Of a stretch of DNA of 64,000 bases, positions 35,866 through 43,549 are shown one piece after another. Location of the stretch: the NCBI RefSeq assembly GCF_000454065.1, contig NZ_KE695649.1, positions 618,624 to 682,623 of the forward strand, given 5' to 3'. Below the pieces are notes generated by a model. The model saw only the letters and a list, made by a program, of their open reading frames with translations. It was not told where the DNA came from and searched no databases. This DNA is from Brevibacillus thermoruber 423 (GTDB lineage: Bacteria > Bacillota > Bacilli > Brevibacillales > Brevibacillaceae). Both the position numbers and the translations under genes were made by a program. Position 1 is the first letter of the stretch, and each line of letters opens with the position of its first letter.

Positions 35866-36336
35866 ATGCGCTATCAGATCAACGGATACACCGACATGTA
35901 CACGGTCATCACCAATGAGCGCAAGGTAGGCGGCGCCGTTGAAGCGGGCCTGATTCGCCTGCGGTCCGGCGAGGAGTTTGCCAACGCCGTTCTCACGCGG
36001 CTGGAGATGTCCGGCGCGCAGTATTGCTCGCTCGGTTTTGTCACGGAGGAGGGCAAGCGGCTCATTGTCCATGTCAATGACATCAGCATGATTGCCGACG
36101 CGGTGCACGTAAACGTATGCGAGCTGCGCAACGAGGTGATGCGCGCGGAGAAGATGGCGGAGCGGCTGAAGCGCCTGAAGCGGCTGTGCCAGTTGAACGA
36201 AGGAAGCTGTACGCCGACGTTCCGTGAAGAAGCGCTGCTGCTTGCCGAAGACATTGGCTTCGACGTGGCGCGGGAACACGTCGATCTGCCGTTCCTGCCG
36301 CAGACGGAAAAGGCACGGGTTGTTCGCATCGCGTAG
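35866..36336 (+). CDS. Hypothetical protein under a Fur-like box
   Basis: A 156-residue soluble protein I do not recognise. It begins MRYQINGYTDMYTVITNERK, has a predicted alpha/beta N-terminal half (to ~85) and a charged helix (EVMRAEKMAERLKRLKRL, ~92-110). Three cysteines (CSLG, VCEL, LCQL/SCTP region) do not form an obvious metal motif. AGGAGG lies 5 bases before ATG 35866. The promoter is overlaid by a Fur-like box, so the gene should be induced in iron starvation. It is monocistronic, with its own terminator. A role in iron handling is inference from regulation alone. Confidence 0.75.
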   Translation: MRYQINGYTDMYTVITNERKVGGAVEAGLIRLRSGEEFANAVLTRLEMSGAQYCSLGFVTEEGKRLIVHVNDISMIADAVHVNVCELRNEVMRAEKMAERLKRLKRLCQLNEGSCTPTFREEALLLAEDIGFDVAREHVDLPFLPQTEKARVVRIA

Positions 36337-36383
36337 GGAAATCTGGCGTGCCAAAGAGACGAAAACGTTCCAGAGAAAAAGAC

Positions 36384-36409
36384 GGGAAGCGGTTCACGCT
36401 TCCCTTTTT
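36384..36409 (+). terminator. Terminator of the Fur-box gene
   Basis: GGGAAGCG-gttca-CGCTTCCC then TTTTT. Confidence 0.85.
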
Positions 36410-36420
36410 GCTTGCCCGAA

Positions 36421-36709
36421 TTACTCCCGCAGGCGATCAATGTTCTTGGCAAACCAATGAATCAGTCCGCAGTTGTCACAGGTGAGAGTGTGAACCTGCC
36501 GGCTGGCGAAGTCCAGGTTGAAAAAGGTCATCCTCGCTGTGATCATGAGCTTGTTGGCGTAACGAAACCGGTGGTGCCCGCTGAATCCGCTCAGGTTTTA
36601 CACCGGCATCCATCTGGAATCATCTACCTAATGGTTTATCAAAATAGTAGAACGGGCAGACTTGCTTGAAAGGACCGTGCAAGGACGGACACATACGTGT
36701 CGTCTTCAT
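36421..36709 (-). pseudogene. Degraded small zinc-ribbon protein gene
   Basis: On the minus strand a start with RBS (AGGAGA before ATG 36709) reads MKTTRMCPSLHGPFKQVCPF... and stops after 29 codons. A different frame then reads NLSGFSGHHRFRYANKL and later VHTLTCDNCGLIHWF, ending at 36421. The two parts look like the ends of one ~90-residue protein with cysteine pairs, broken by a frameshift and a stop. I have no homolog in hand, so the reconstruction is tentative. An IS21 copy sits 79 bases upstream. Confidence 0.4.
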
Positions 36710-36783
36710 CTCGAATTGTTATCTCCTGTAACAGAATGGCTTCGTTTTTCTGAACGTTTGTGGAACGATTTGCACCTAATTAA

Positions 36784-36788
36784 TCACG
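36784..36788. repeat. Left target-site duplication of the IS21 element
   Basis: TCACG directly left of the element; the same 5 bases follow its right end at 38960-38964. Confidence 0.7.
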
Positions 36789-36859
36789 TGTCAACGCCGA
36801 CTTTATTTTGACCCACCATCGCCGGTTTAGAATTGACCCACCCGGCGATTTTTTGTTGG

Positions 36860-37627
36860 TTAGGTGGTAGAGGGGGAGCCGTAGGCTCCAGTCCTCATCT
36901 TCTCACGAAGTCGGTAACTATTCCCCCTAATATTGACGATGTGGGAATGGTGTAAGAGCCGATCCAGGATAGCCGTAGCAAGTATCGGATCGCCCATCAG
37001 TTCCCCCCATTCACCGAAACTCTTGTTGCTGGTCAACAGAATACTCCCTCTCTCGTATCTTGCACTTACTACCTGGAAAAAGAGGTTAGCTGCCAAACTG
37101 TCAAACGGTAAGTAACCAATTTCGTCAATAATCAGGAGCTTTGGTCGAATATAGATGCGTAGGCGTTTATCCAGCCTGTTTTCCGTGTAAGCTTTTCGCA
37201 GATCTTCGATGAGTTGCGAGAGACTGACAAAGTAAACGGATATCCCTTGCGAGATGGCTTCTACAGCCAACGCCACCGCCAGATGACTTTTTCCTACTCC
37301 GGGAGGCCCTAAGAACAAGACATTCTCGTGTCGGGTTACAAAAGTCATCGTGGCCAGCTCTCGAATCAACCGTTCGTCAATGCTGGGTTGGAAAGCAAAA
37401 TCGAACTCCTCCAGCGTTTTTCGGTAAGGCAAGTGTGCGAGTTTGGTGCGTACCTCCATATTCCGTTTTTGACGTTCCGCTATCTCTGCATCTAGAAGCA
37501 TGTTGAGAAAGGACAGATAGGTGGGCTGTCCATGACTTGCCGCTTCCAAATGGGCATCCAAGAGTAGAGCCGCTTGCTGAAGCCCAAGTTCCTCAAGACG
37601 TAGCCGTGCCTGTTCCAGTTCAATCAT
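36860..37627 (-). CDS. istB: IS21 ATP-binding helper IstB
   Basis: A 255-residue AAA+ ATPase that helps the IstA transposase. Walker A GPPGVGKSHLAVAL (~109-122) and Walker B LLIIDEIGYLPF (~168-179) are intact, followed by the sensor RYERGSILLTSN. It starts inside the last codons of istA (ATGA overlap at 37624-37627), as is usual. Full length, no frameshift. Confidence 0.95.
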   Translation of the reverse strand: MIELEQARLRLEELGLQQAALLLDAHLEAASHGQPTYLSFLNMLLDAEIAERQKRNMEVRTKLAHLPYRKTLEEFDFAFQPSIDERLIRELATMTFVTRHENVLFLGPPGVGKSHLAVALAVEAISQGISVYFVSLSQLIEDLRKAYTENRLDKRLRIYIRPKLLIIDEIGYLPFDSLAANLFFQVVSARYERGSILLTSNKSFGEWGELMGDPILATAILDRLLHHSHIVNIRGNSYRLREKMRTGAYGSPSTT

Positions 37628-38847
37628 GCTCCCACCCCCGTCAGCTGCTCATAGACATCCAGCGAACGCACTTCCACTTGCTGCGATGAAATCTGTCGGG
37701 CTTGCGGACGTGGATAGGCATATCCTTGAGCAGTCGTAAGACCTGCATACTGGTTTTCACAAAAAACAGTTGCACGGGATCGATAGACCTTTTGGTGTCG
37801 AGCAATACATGTGCCGTCGGCCCAGATTTCCACCCACCCATTCACTTCTCGCACGGTACCCTCACGTCCACTGTACCTCCATGGAACCCCATATCGTACA
37901 CCATCGTAGCTAACAAATCCGTCTCGGCTGACCTGTCTCGGTTCATGCAAGTATTTTTCCCATCGTTCAGCTGAAGGGATAGGCGACAGATTTTCCTCAC
38001 GGAGTCGGTCGATGGGACGTTCGCCGGTTGTTCCATGAATACGGCGGTTAATCCGCTCGCACCAGTGTAGGGCTTGTTGATTGAGATCCTGTAAATCAAC
38101 GAAGCGTTTGCCAGGAAGAAAGTTGTTTTTTACGTATTGAACGCCTCGTTCCACTTTTCCCTTTGTTTCGGGGCGTCGAACTTTGCATACTTTTGGAACA
38201 AGCCCAATCGCTGCAGCAAAGTCGGCAAAAAGCGGATGCCAGCGAGGTTTTCGATCATCTCCCATGCCCAGTACGACGGTTTTCATCTGGTCGGTCAGCA
38301 TTACCTTTGGGATGCCCCCAAAATATTCAAAAGCATGAATCAAGCAACGAAGAAAGCTGTGAATGTCACAACGCTTAGTGAACTCTATATAGGTGGAACG
38401 AGAGTACCCCAATACCATGACAAATACCGGCACTTTTCGGACTGTACCGTCCAAATCTACGTAATCACACAGTCCCCAGTCGACCTGTGCATATTCACCA
38501 GGTTTCGTCTCGTAACGAAGAACAGCGGGAACTTGTTTGGGAGGACGGAAGTCCTTCACATAGTCTTTCAAGATGGTACGTCCCCCGGTATACCCCTTTT
38601 CTCGTAGAAGATCGAATAAAACCTCGCAGTTATAGATACCTTCTTGAAGACGTTCCTGCAGGAACGGTTTATACGGATCAAGCTTGGAACCACGAGATTT
38701 ACGGGTTCCCTTTTCGGGGGAGAATTCACCCCGGAGATATCGGCGAACTGTATTTCGAGAATGCCCCGTTAGACGGGCAATTTCACGAATACTCTTGCCT
38801 TCTGCCCTCATGGTATGTAACGATATCACTATCCCACTCCTTAGCAT
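37624..38847 (-). CDS. istA: IS21 transposase IstA
   Basis: A 407-residue transposase with N-terminal HTH (EGKSIREIARLTGHSRNTVRRYLRGE, ~15-40) and a DDE integrase core. The core residues are Asp in QVDWG (~121), Asp in VMLTDQMKT (~182) and Glu in KGKVERGVQYV. A C-terminal beta-barrel follows. ATG at 38847; overlaps istB by 4 bases. Intact. Confidence 0.95.
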   Translation of the reverse strand: MLRSGIVISLHTMRAEGKSIREIARLTGHSRNTVRRYLRGEFSPEKGTRKSRGSKLDPYKPFLQERLQEGIYNCEVLFDLLREKGYTGGRTILKDYVKDFRPPKQVPAVLRYETKPGEYAQVDWGLCDYVDLDGTVRKVPVFVMVLGYSRSTYIEFTKRCDIHSFLRCLIHAFEYFGGIPKVMLTDQMKTVVLGMGDDRKPRWHPLFADFAAAIGLVPKVCKVRRPETKGKVERGVQYVKNNFLPGKRFVDLQDLNQQALHWCERINRRIHGTTGERPIDRLREENLSPIPSAERWEKYLHEPRQVSRDGFVSYDGVRYGVPWRYSGREGTVREVNGWVEIWADGTCIARHQKVYRSRATVFCENQYAGLTTAQGYAYPRPQARQISSQQVEVRSLDVYEQLTGVGA

Positions 38848-38959
38848 GTGTCTCCCTCCGAAGATTAACTTGGCCGTTAATTACGAAGGGGATATATTCG
38901 CTATGGGTGGGTCATTTTCTTTCCGGCGAACCTGGGTCAATTATATCCCGGCGGTGACA

Positions 38960-38964
38960 TCACG
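38960..38964. repeat. Right target-site duplication of the IS21 element
   Basis: TCACG, identical to 36784-36788. Deleting the element would join the pseudogene upstream region to the SRPBCC leader. Confidence 0.7.
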
Positions 38965-38982
38965 TTGTAAAGGATGATGAAA

Positions 38983-39483
38983 ATGGTTCATGCATCTACC
39001 ATAACGGTAACGATGAAACGTTCTTTTGATGTCTCTGCAGACAGAGTGTTTGACGCTTGGCTCAACCCGGAAATGATGAGAAAATGGCTGTTTACGATGG
39101 AATCGACGAATAAAGTGGCAAAGAACGAACCTCATGTCGGTGGAACATGGGAAATTGTGGATCATCGTGGAGGGAAAGATTACAGGGCAATTGGTGAATA
39201 CATCGAAATTGACCCGCCCAATCGATTGGTGTTTACCTTTAAAATGCCGCAATTTAGTGACACAGAAGACAGGATTACCGTTGAATGTAAACCTCTTGAA
39301 AAGGGATGCGAGATGACTTTCACACAAGTGATTGTCGTTCCTCATGAAGAAGGCTGGACGGAGAAAGACATTGAACAAGCACTTCGTGAGTACCATGACA
39401 GTACAGAACAGGGTTGGAATTTCATGTTTCTTGGGGTAAAGCAATTGGTTGAAACGGGTAAAATCAATTATCCATCACCATAA
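38983..39483 (+). CDS. SRPBCC/AHSA1-family protein
   Basis: A 166-residue START-like ligand-binding protein of the AHSA1 type (SFDVSADRVFDAWLNPEMMRKWLF near the N-terminus, VGGTWEI, a helix at the C-terminus). Role unknown; relatives bind hydrophobic ligands. I prefer ATG 38983, since AAAGGA lies 9 bases upstream; ATG 38974 would overlap that site. The gene is AT-richer than the host average, and the IS21 element ends only 23 bases upstream, so its original promoter has been displaced. Confidence 0.8.
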   Translation: MVHASTITVTMKRSFDVSADRVFDAWLNPEMMRKWLFTMESTNKVAKNEPHVGGTWEIVDHRGGKDYRAIGEYIEIDPPNRLVFTFKMPQFSDTEDRITVECKPLEKGCEMTFTQVIVVPHEEGWTEKDIEQALREYHDSTEQGWNFMFLGVKQLVETGKINYPSP

Positions 39484-39706
39484 AGGTATTTACAATCACG
39501 AGCGGTTCCTTTCATCTTCAAACGATTTGCAACTGAGCTGCAGATAAAGAAGAACGGGTTTCCTTAGAACATAAGGGGGCCCGTTTTGATACGTGATGAT
39601 CAGAGAACAATAGCCAAAACCTATTCCGCTTATAGCAAGGATAGATTGGACTTCTCCCGGCGTGAGTGATACAACAAGGATAAGCTCAATCAAGGGGGAA
39701 CGGAAC
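39484..39706. other. Leader of the aminotransferase gene
   Basis: Contains a weak hairpin at ~39554-39586 (ACGGGtttCCTT ... AAGGgggCCCGT then TTTT) that may terminate the SRPBCC transcript. A minus-strand open frame here overlaps the aminotransferase start and has no RBS. No T-box or riboswitch recognised. Confidence 0.35.
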
Positions 39707-40909
39707 ATGGAGTACTCTTTTTCACACTCGGTTGACGCACTGAGCTCCTCGGCCGTGCGGGAAATCCTGAAATTGACGCAGGGCACCCAGGTGCTGTCGC
39801 TGGCCGGCGGACTGCCGGCGGAGGAGTTTTTTCCGCTGGAAGAAATGAAAGGCGCTTTTGACCGCGCGCTCAGTCAAGGACCGAAATCGCTGCAATACGG
39901 TCTGACGGACGGATACCTGCCCCTGCGCGAGTGGGTGGCGTCCCGGATGAAACAAAAGAACATGAACGTTGGCGTGGAGAACATGCTGCTGACCACCGGC
40001 TCCCAGCAGGCCGTCGACTTGCTCTGTCGCGTCTATCTGGACGAAGGCGACGTCGTGCTGGTAGAAAACCCCACGTATCTGGCTGCCGTGCAGCTTTTTC
40101 AGTTCCGCGGCATTCGCGCTGTTCCGGTGGAGGGGGACGACGAGGGCATGGACATGGAGGATCTGGCCCGCAAGATCGCCCAGTACCGTCCCAAAATGGC
40201 GTATGTGATTCCCACGTTTGCCAACCCGACCGGCAAGGTATGGAGTCTGGAACGGCGTCTCGGCCTCTTGCGCCAGTGCCGCGACAACAACATCCTGATC
40301 CTGGAAGACGACCCGTACGGCGAGATTCAGTTTGACGGGGAGGGGCCGTATCCGACCATCTTCTCGCTGGATCAGCATCCCGACGGTTCGGCGGTCGTCT
40401 ACACCAGCACCTTTTCGAAAACGGTGGCGCCGGCGCTGCGGATCGGCTGGGCGATCGGAGACGCTCAGGTGATCCAGACGATGGTCAAAGCGAAACAGGC
40501 GGTCGACCTGCACTCCAGCTCCATTGACCAGATCGCGCTGCATCAACTGCTGTCCCACTTCGATCTGGACGCCCACATCGGCAAAATCCGCGCCGCCTAC
40601 CAGGAGCGGATGGAATGGATGCACCAGCTCCTGGCCAGCCAGAATTGGAGCGGCGTTACCTGGAACAAGCCGCGGGGAGGCATGTTCCTCTGGGTGAAGC
40701 TGCCGGAGCACGTCCATTCGGAAAAACTGCTCGCCCAAGCCGTGCGCGAAGGCGTCGCGTTCGTTCCGGGCATCCCGTTTTACGCGGCCGAACCGCAGGT
40801 GAACACGATGCGGCTCAACTACACCCTGTTGAACAGGGAAGATACCAAGCTGGCCATCAGCCGCCTGTACAGCGCATTTGCCGCATACACCGCCGTTGCG
40901 GCGCAGTAA
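39707..40909 (+). CDS. PLP-dependent aminotransferase (2-aminoadipate/LysN-like)
   Basis: A 400-residue fold-type I aminotransferase. Motifs are LSLAGGLPAEEFFP, QYGLTDGYLPLREWV, TTGSQQAVDL, PTFANPTGKVWS, the PLP lysine in YTSTFSKTVAPALRIGW, and the C-terminal MRLNYT arginine. There is no N-terminal HTH, so it is not a MocR regulator. The family acts on 2-aminoadipate, branched or aromatic amino acids; the substrate is not resolved. ATG 39707 with AAGGGGGAACGG upstream. Confidence 0.85.
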   Translation: MEYSFSHSVDALSSSAVREILKLTQGTQVLSLAGGLPAEEFFPLEEMKGAFDRALSQGPKSLQYGLTDGYLPLREWVASRMKQKNMNVGVENMLLTTGSQQAVDLLCRVYLDEGDVVLVENPTYLAAVQLFQFRGIRAVPVEGDDEGMDMEDLARKIAQYRPKMAYVIPTFANPTGKVWSLERRLGLLRQCRDNNILILEDDPYGEIQFDGEGPYPTIFSLDQHPDGSAVVYTSTFSKTVAPALRIGWAIGDAQVIQTMVKAKQAVDLHSSSIDQIALHQLLSHFDLDAHIGKIRAAYQERMEWMHQLLASQNWSGVTWNKPRGGMFLWVKLPEHVHSEKLLAQAVREGVAFVPGIPFYAAEPQVNTMRLNYTLLNREDTKLAISRLYSAFAAYTAVAAQ

Positions 40910-40960
40910 GCAGCCGACCGTACGAAAGCGGCTGCTGGAACAGCGTGATCCTCACACGAA

Positions 40961-40990
40961 AGAGTCCTCTGTCATGGAGGACTCTTCTTG
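40961..40990 (+). terminator. Hairpin after the aminotransferase gene
   Basis: AGAGTCCTC-tgtcatg-GAGGACTCT then TCTTGTT; a stem with a moderate T-run. Confidence 0.65.
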
Positions 40991-41083
40991 TTCTGGGCGG
41001 AAGTGCCTGATCTGCTCACGGTATTTGGCGGAGTCCTGATCGTGGCGTCCTGCATCGCATTGTCGCGGAGTAAGGGAAGATGA
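40985..41083 (+). pseudogene. C-terminal remnant of an EamA transporter gene
   Basis: The frame reads LFWAEVPDLLTVFGGVLIV then ASCIALSRSKGR and stops at 41083. This is the typical end of DMT/EamA permeases (last helix GGVLIVASC plus basic tail). Only ~33 codons remain and there is no start, so it is the stub of a deleted gene, joined to the aminotransferase terminator. Confidence 0.5.
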
Positions 41084-41108
41084 TCACAGCCTGGGCAGGA
41101 AAAAGAAG

Positions 41109-41150
41109 AGCGGCTGCTCCCCGAACGGGAGACAGCCGCTCACTTTTTGG
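41109..41150. terminator. Terminator of the encapsulin operon
   Basis: GAGCGGCTG CTCCC ... GGGAG CAGCCGCTC, a 14-bp stem with T-rich runs on both strands. Confidence 0.8.
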
Positions 41151-41193
41151 TTGATTCGCAGGAAGAGAAAGCCCCGCGTCCGGGGTCCGGGAC

Positions 41194-42042
41194 TTATTCC
41201 TCCGTTTCTTCCAGCGTGCAGATGGCGCTCGGCCGCTTGATGCGGAGCACGACGCACTCGTAAACGCGGAAGAAGCTGTTCATCTGCTCGTCGCCGAGGA
41301 ACGCCGTGTCGAAGTCTTCGGCGATCGCCAGGTCCAGGTTGTGCCGGCCGGTGGCGACCAGCACGCCGGTGCGTCCCTTGATGGTGGGGGATTGGTACAC
41401 CCCGTCGGTCACCAGATTGCGAATGTGCTCGATTTCCAGGACGTTGGTCCCCTTGTGGACACGGTGCAGAAGCGAGTACAGCTCCGGAGAGACGACCAGC
41501 GCGTACGGGCCGCTGTGTCCCATTTTCAACAGCTTGTTGCGGGCCTCGACGATGTCGGCAAACGCGTTGCCGGATTCCATCCAGTCGCTCTTCAGGTGGG
41601 TGAGGCGACCCTTGACGTTCATCAGGCCGGGCAGATCAAACTCCGCGGAGCCGTTGAAAATCAGGTCGTCTTCCATCAGGGCGCATCCTGCGGCCGCATT
41701 GGCTGCGGCGCTCATGTCCAGCGGCATCCCCAGGGTGCGGGCCTGGGCGACGTCGCGCCAGTACAGCACGAAGTCTTTGTACAGGATCGGGATGGTCAGG
41801 CTGACCCGACGGCTCGGCTGGGTCAGCTCCAGGGATTCGCCGCGCAGGCTTAACCCCCCGAAGCGGGATTCCTCGTAAATGTCGTTGATGATCGTCTGGA
41901 TGCCTTCGCCAAGCGGTCCGTAGATATCGATAAAGCGGCGTCCGACCAGTTGGCGGCGGGCCATCTCGACGACGGTCTGGTCCAGTTGGCGCCACTCGTC
42001 ATTCGTCAAGGGAGAGTCGGGAAACTTGCGGAGCTTGTCCAT
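41194..42042 (-). CDS. Encapsulin shell protein (HK97 fold, family 1)
   Basis: A 282-residue self-assembling nanocompartment subunit. Characteristic parts are the N-terminal FPDSPLTNDEWRQLDQTVVE..RRQLVGRR, IYGPLGEG, and the C-terminal ATGRHNLDLAIAEDFDTAFLGD / FRVYECVVLRIKRPSAIC of linocin-M18-type encapsulins. The N-terminal helix forms the cargo-docking surface. ATG 42042 with TGGAGGT upstream. It follows the cargo gene (42110-42724) by 67 bases and should package it. The length slightly exceeds T=1 shells and fits the larger IMEF-type shells. Confidence 0.93.
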   Translation of the reverse strand: MDKLRKFPDSPLTNDEWRQLDQTVVEMARRQLVGRRFIDIYGPLGEGIQTIINDIYEESRFGGLSLRGESLELTQPSRRVSLTIPILYKDFVLYWRDVAQARTLGMPLDMSAAANAAAGCALMEDDLIFNGSAEFDLPGLMNVKGRLTHLKSDWMESGNAFADIVEARNKLLKMGHSGPYALVVSPELYSLLHRVHKGTNVLEIEHIRNLVTDGVYQSPTIKGRTGVLVATGRHNLDLAIAEDFDTAFLGDEQMNSFFRVYECVVLRIKRPSAICTLEETEE

Positions 42043-42109
42043 CGTTGCTACCTCCAAATCGTTCGAAATGGTGATGAAGCGGTGTTGGCGGCAGAGCCGA
42101 AACGGCCTC

Positions 42110-42724
42110 TTACAATCCTTTCAAACTGCCGACGGTCAATCCTTTTTTGGCGGCCGGGGCGGAAACGGTCTGTGCGGCTCCCGGCGCTTTCCCTGCATGG
42201 GCGGCTCCTGTCTGTGCCGCGGAAGCCTTCAGGTGATCCACCTGGTGAATGTCGTGCCCTTCGTCGTGGTCGGTCAGATCAGGACGGCGGTCGCCGTCGG
42301 AAAAGCGTTCGCTCAGCGCGGCGATGATCTCTTTGACGCGGAGGTAATCTTCCTGTGTCGCTTCGCGCATGCTGTTCAGGGCACTGCGCGTCTCCTCGTC
42401 CTGAAACTCGTACAGGGAGAGTTCCAGGTGCTCGCGGAAGTTGTGCAGGCCGAATCGCTCCAGGTTTATGTCAGAAAGCAGGCGGGAAAGTTCCCGGTCG
42501 CTGAGCTGTTCCGCCTTGTTCCCGTCGATGAGGGAGCCGAGGTAGGGAATCAGTTCGTTCAGGCGGCCGAGGCGCTGCTCTTCTTCTTCCAAAATATGGT
42601 GATAGTACAGGCGGGTATGCTCATCCTGCGCCGCGTCGATAATCGGCTGGATGATGCCCATGAAGCGCTCGATAAAGCCGCTGGTGCGGGTAAATATGGC
42701 GTGCAGTTGCGACATCTCTTGCAC
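42110..42724 (-). CDS. IMEF-type ferritin-like encapsulin cargo
   Basis: A 204-residue iron-storage cargo. Residues ~5-140 are a helical ferritin-like domain with Glu/His-rich metal positions (HTRLYYHHILEEEEQRL, ~36-52). A flexible Ala/His/Asp-rich linker (~150-190) ends in the loading peptide LTVGSLKGL (last 9 residues), the docking tag of encapsulin cargo. This matches iron-mineralising encapsulin-associated Firmicute proteins. The start is GTG at 42724, with GAGGAGGT at good spacing; ATG 42715 is too far. A TGATATAAT extended -10 lies at 42760-42768. Confidence 0.87.
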   Translation of the reverse strand: MQEMSQLHAIFTRTSGFIERFMGIIQPIIDAAQDEHTRLYYHHILEEEEQRLGRLNELIPYLGSLIDGNKAEQLSDRELSRLLSDINLERFGLHNFREHLELSLYEFQDEETRSALNSMREATQEDYLRVKEIIAALSERFSDGDRRPDLTDHDEGHDIHQVDHLKASAAQTGAAHAGKAPGAAQTVSAPAAKKGLTVGSLKGL

Positions 42725-42759
42725 CCAACGCTACCTCCTCACTGGTGATGTGTGTCTTC

Positions 42760-42768
42760 ATTATATCA
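42760..42768 (-). promoter_or_regulatory. Extended -10 promoter of the encapsulin operon
   Basis: TGATATAAT on the minus strand, 36 bases before the cargo start; no clear -35. It lies ~110 bases from the Fur-like box of the divergent gene, so shared iron control is possible but not shown. Confidence 0.5.
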
Positions 42769-42855
42769 TACGGCTGGAAAAAAGCACCGGGAAAGAACAA
42801 TGCAGAGTCGTTCTTAGTATTCCGGCTGACACAAAAATGTTACCACGGAGAGTAT

Positions 42856-42884
42856 TGTCAAAGCTAATTGGGAATGATAATATT
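42856..42884 (+). promoter_or_regulatory. Promoter of the DUF2325 gene
   Basis: TTGTCA, 17 bases, TAATAT. The -10 box lies inside the Fur-like palindrome at 42876-42890. Confidence 0.55.
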
Positions 42885-42890
42885 TATCAA
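42876..42890. promoter_or_regulatory. Fur-like box in the encapsulin/DUF2325 intergenic region
   Basis: TGATAATATTTATCA matches the 7-1-7 Fur palindrome TGATAATNATTATCA at 14 of 15 positions. A second partial site, GAGATTCATTATCAATT, follows at 42899-42915. Confidence 0.65.
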
Positions 42891-42978
42891 TAAGAGTGAG
42901 ATTCATTATCAATTAGAAAACAAGCGAGGTACCACATACAACGAGTCAGAGAACCATTCATGTAGGAGGGAATTTGAA

Positions 42979-43260
42979 ATGTCGTCCATTCTCGTCATCG
43001 GCGGTGACCGCCTGGGCAATATCGTTGATTTTCTGCAAGATCAAGGATTTACCGAGATTCATCACGTGACCGGCCGGAAAAGCTCCCAAACCGGCGTGAA
43101 AATCCCGACCGGCGTCCACATGATTTTGGTGTTGACCGACTTCGTCAACCACAATCTGGCCAAGACGGTAAAAAATCAGGCAAAAGACCGGGAACTGCCG
43201 ATTGTGTTCTGCAAGCGTTCTTGTGCCGCCATTGCCAAGGCGCTCCTGCACGTGGCGTAA
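42979..43260 (+). CDS. DUF2325 domain protein
   Basis: A 93-residue protein that is essentially one DUF2325 domain: MSSILVIGGDRLGNIVDFLQ, HVTGRK, HMILVLTDFVNHNLAKTVK, and a conserved cysteine in CKRSC. ATG 42979 has TAGGAGGG 9 bases upstream. It is transcribed away from the encapsulin operon with a Fur-like box in its promoter. The Rossmann-like fold and conserved Cys suggest a sensor or adaptor, but the function of DUF2325 is unknown. The pairing with an iron-storing encapsulin hints at iron metabolism. Confidence 0.82.
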   Translation: MSSILVIGGDRLGNIVDFLQDQGFTEIHHVTGRKSSQTGVKIPTGVHMILVLTDFVNHNLAKTVKNQAKDRELPIVFCKRSCAAIAKALLHVA

Positions 43261-43323
43261 ATACATAGCCTCCGGAGTGGGCAGACTAGACAGCGAGTCT
43301 GACATCAAACGGAGGAATGGCAC

Positions 43324-43473
43324 GTGAAACAGAACCGGCTCGACGAACTGCCGATTGCCCGCTTGACGGAGGCCCAGCTTCAGCAGCTGAAGCAGGCGGA
43401 ACAACAGCTCAACCAGCAGGGCAGCGGCGTGTACCTGATTGCCTTTGAAAAACAAGCCCCGTCACCACGGTAG
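43324..43473 (+). CDS. Small hypothetical protein (49 aa)
   Basis: GTG at 43324 with CGGAGGAA upstream opens a 49-codon frame. The middle is Gln/Leu/Ala-rich (TEAQLQQLKQAEQQLNQQG), a likely amphipathic helix, followed by VYLIAFEKQ. Its last codons lie in the terminator at 43457-43485. It follows DUF2325 by 63 bases, with a short hairpin between (CAGACT ... AGTCTG, ~43280-43301), so it may share that transcript. No family recognised. Confidence 0.55.
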   Translation: MKQNRLDELPIARLTEAQLQQLKQAEQQLNQQGSGVYLIAFEKQAPSPR

Positions 43474-43485
43474 ACGGGGTTTTTT
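43457..43485 (+). terminator. Terminator after the 49-aa gene
   Basis: CCCCGTC-accacggta-GACGGGG then six Ts, overlapping the end of the small gene. Confidence 0.85.
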
Positions 43486-43549
43486 GTTGGGGGCAATAGC
43501 CAATGCGGCGGGGCGGCGGCATCATCGGCCGGACGGGACGAAGAGGGGC

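Larger units (their letters stand above)
36789..38959 (-). mobile_element. Complete IS21-family insertion sequence (2171 bp)
   Basis: Ends begin TGTCAaCGCCG (left, inward) and TGTCAcCGCCG (right, inward). They share ~55-bp imperfect inverted repeats, each holding two TTGACCCA/TGACCCACC-type internal repeats, as in IS21 termini. Two genes, istA and istB, overlap and fill the element. A 5-bp duplication TCACG flanks it. Both reading frames are intact, so it may be active. Confidence 0.88.

Noticed and set aside
39496-39786. 96-codon minus-strand frame at the aminotransferase start
   Set aside because: Overlaps the aminotransferase start codon region and lacks an RBS; chance frame.
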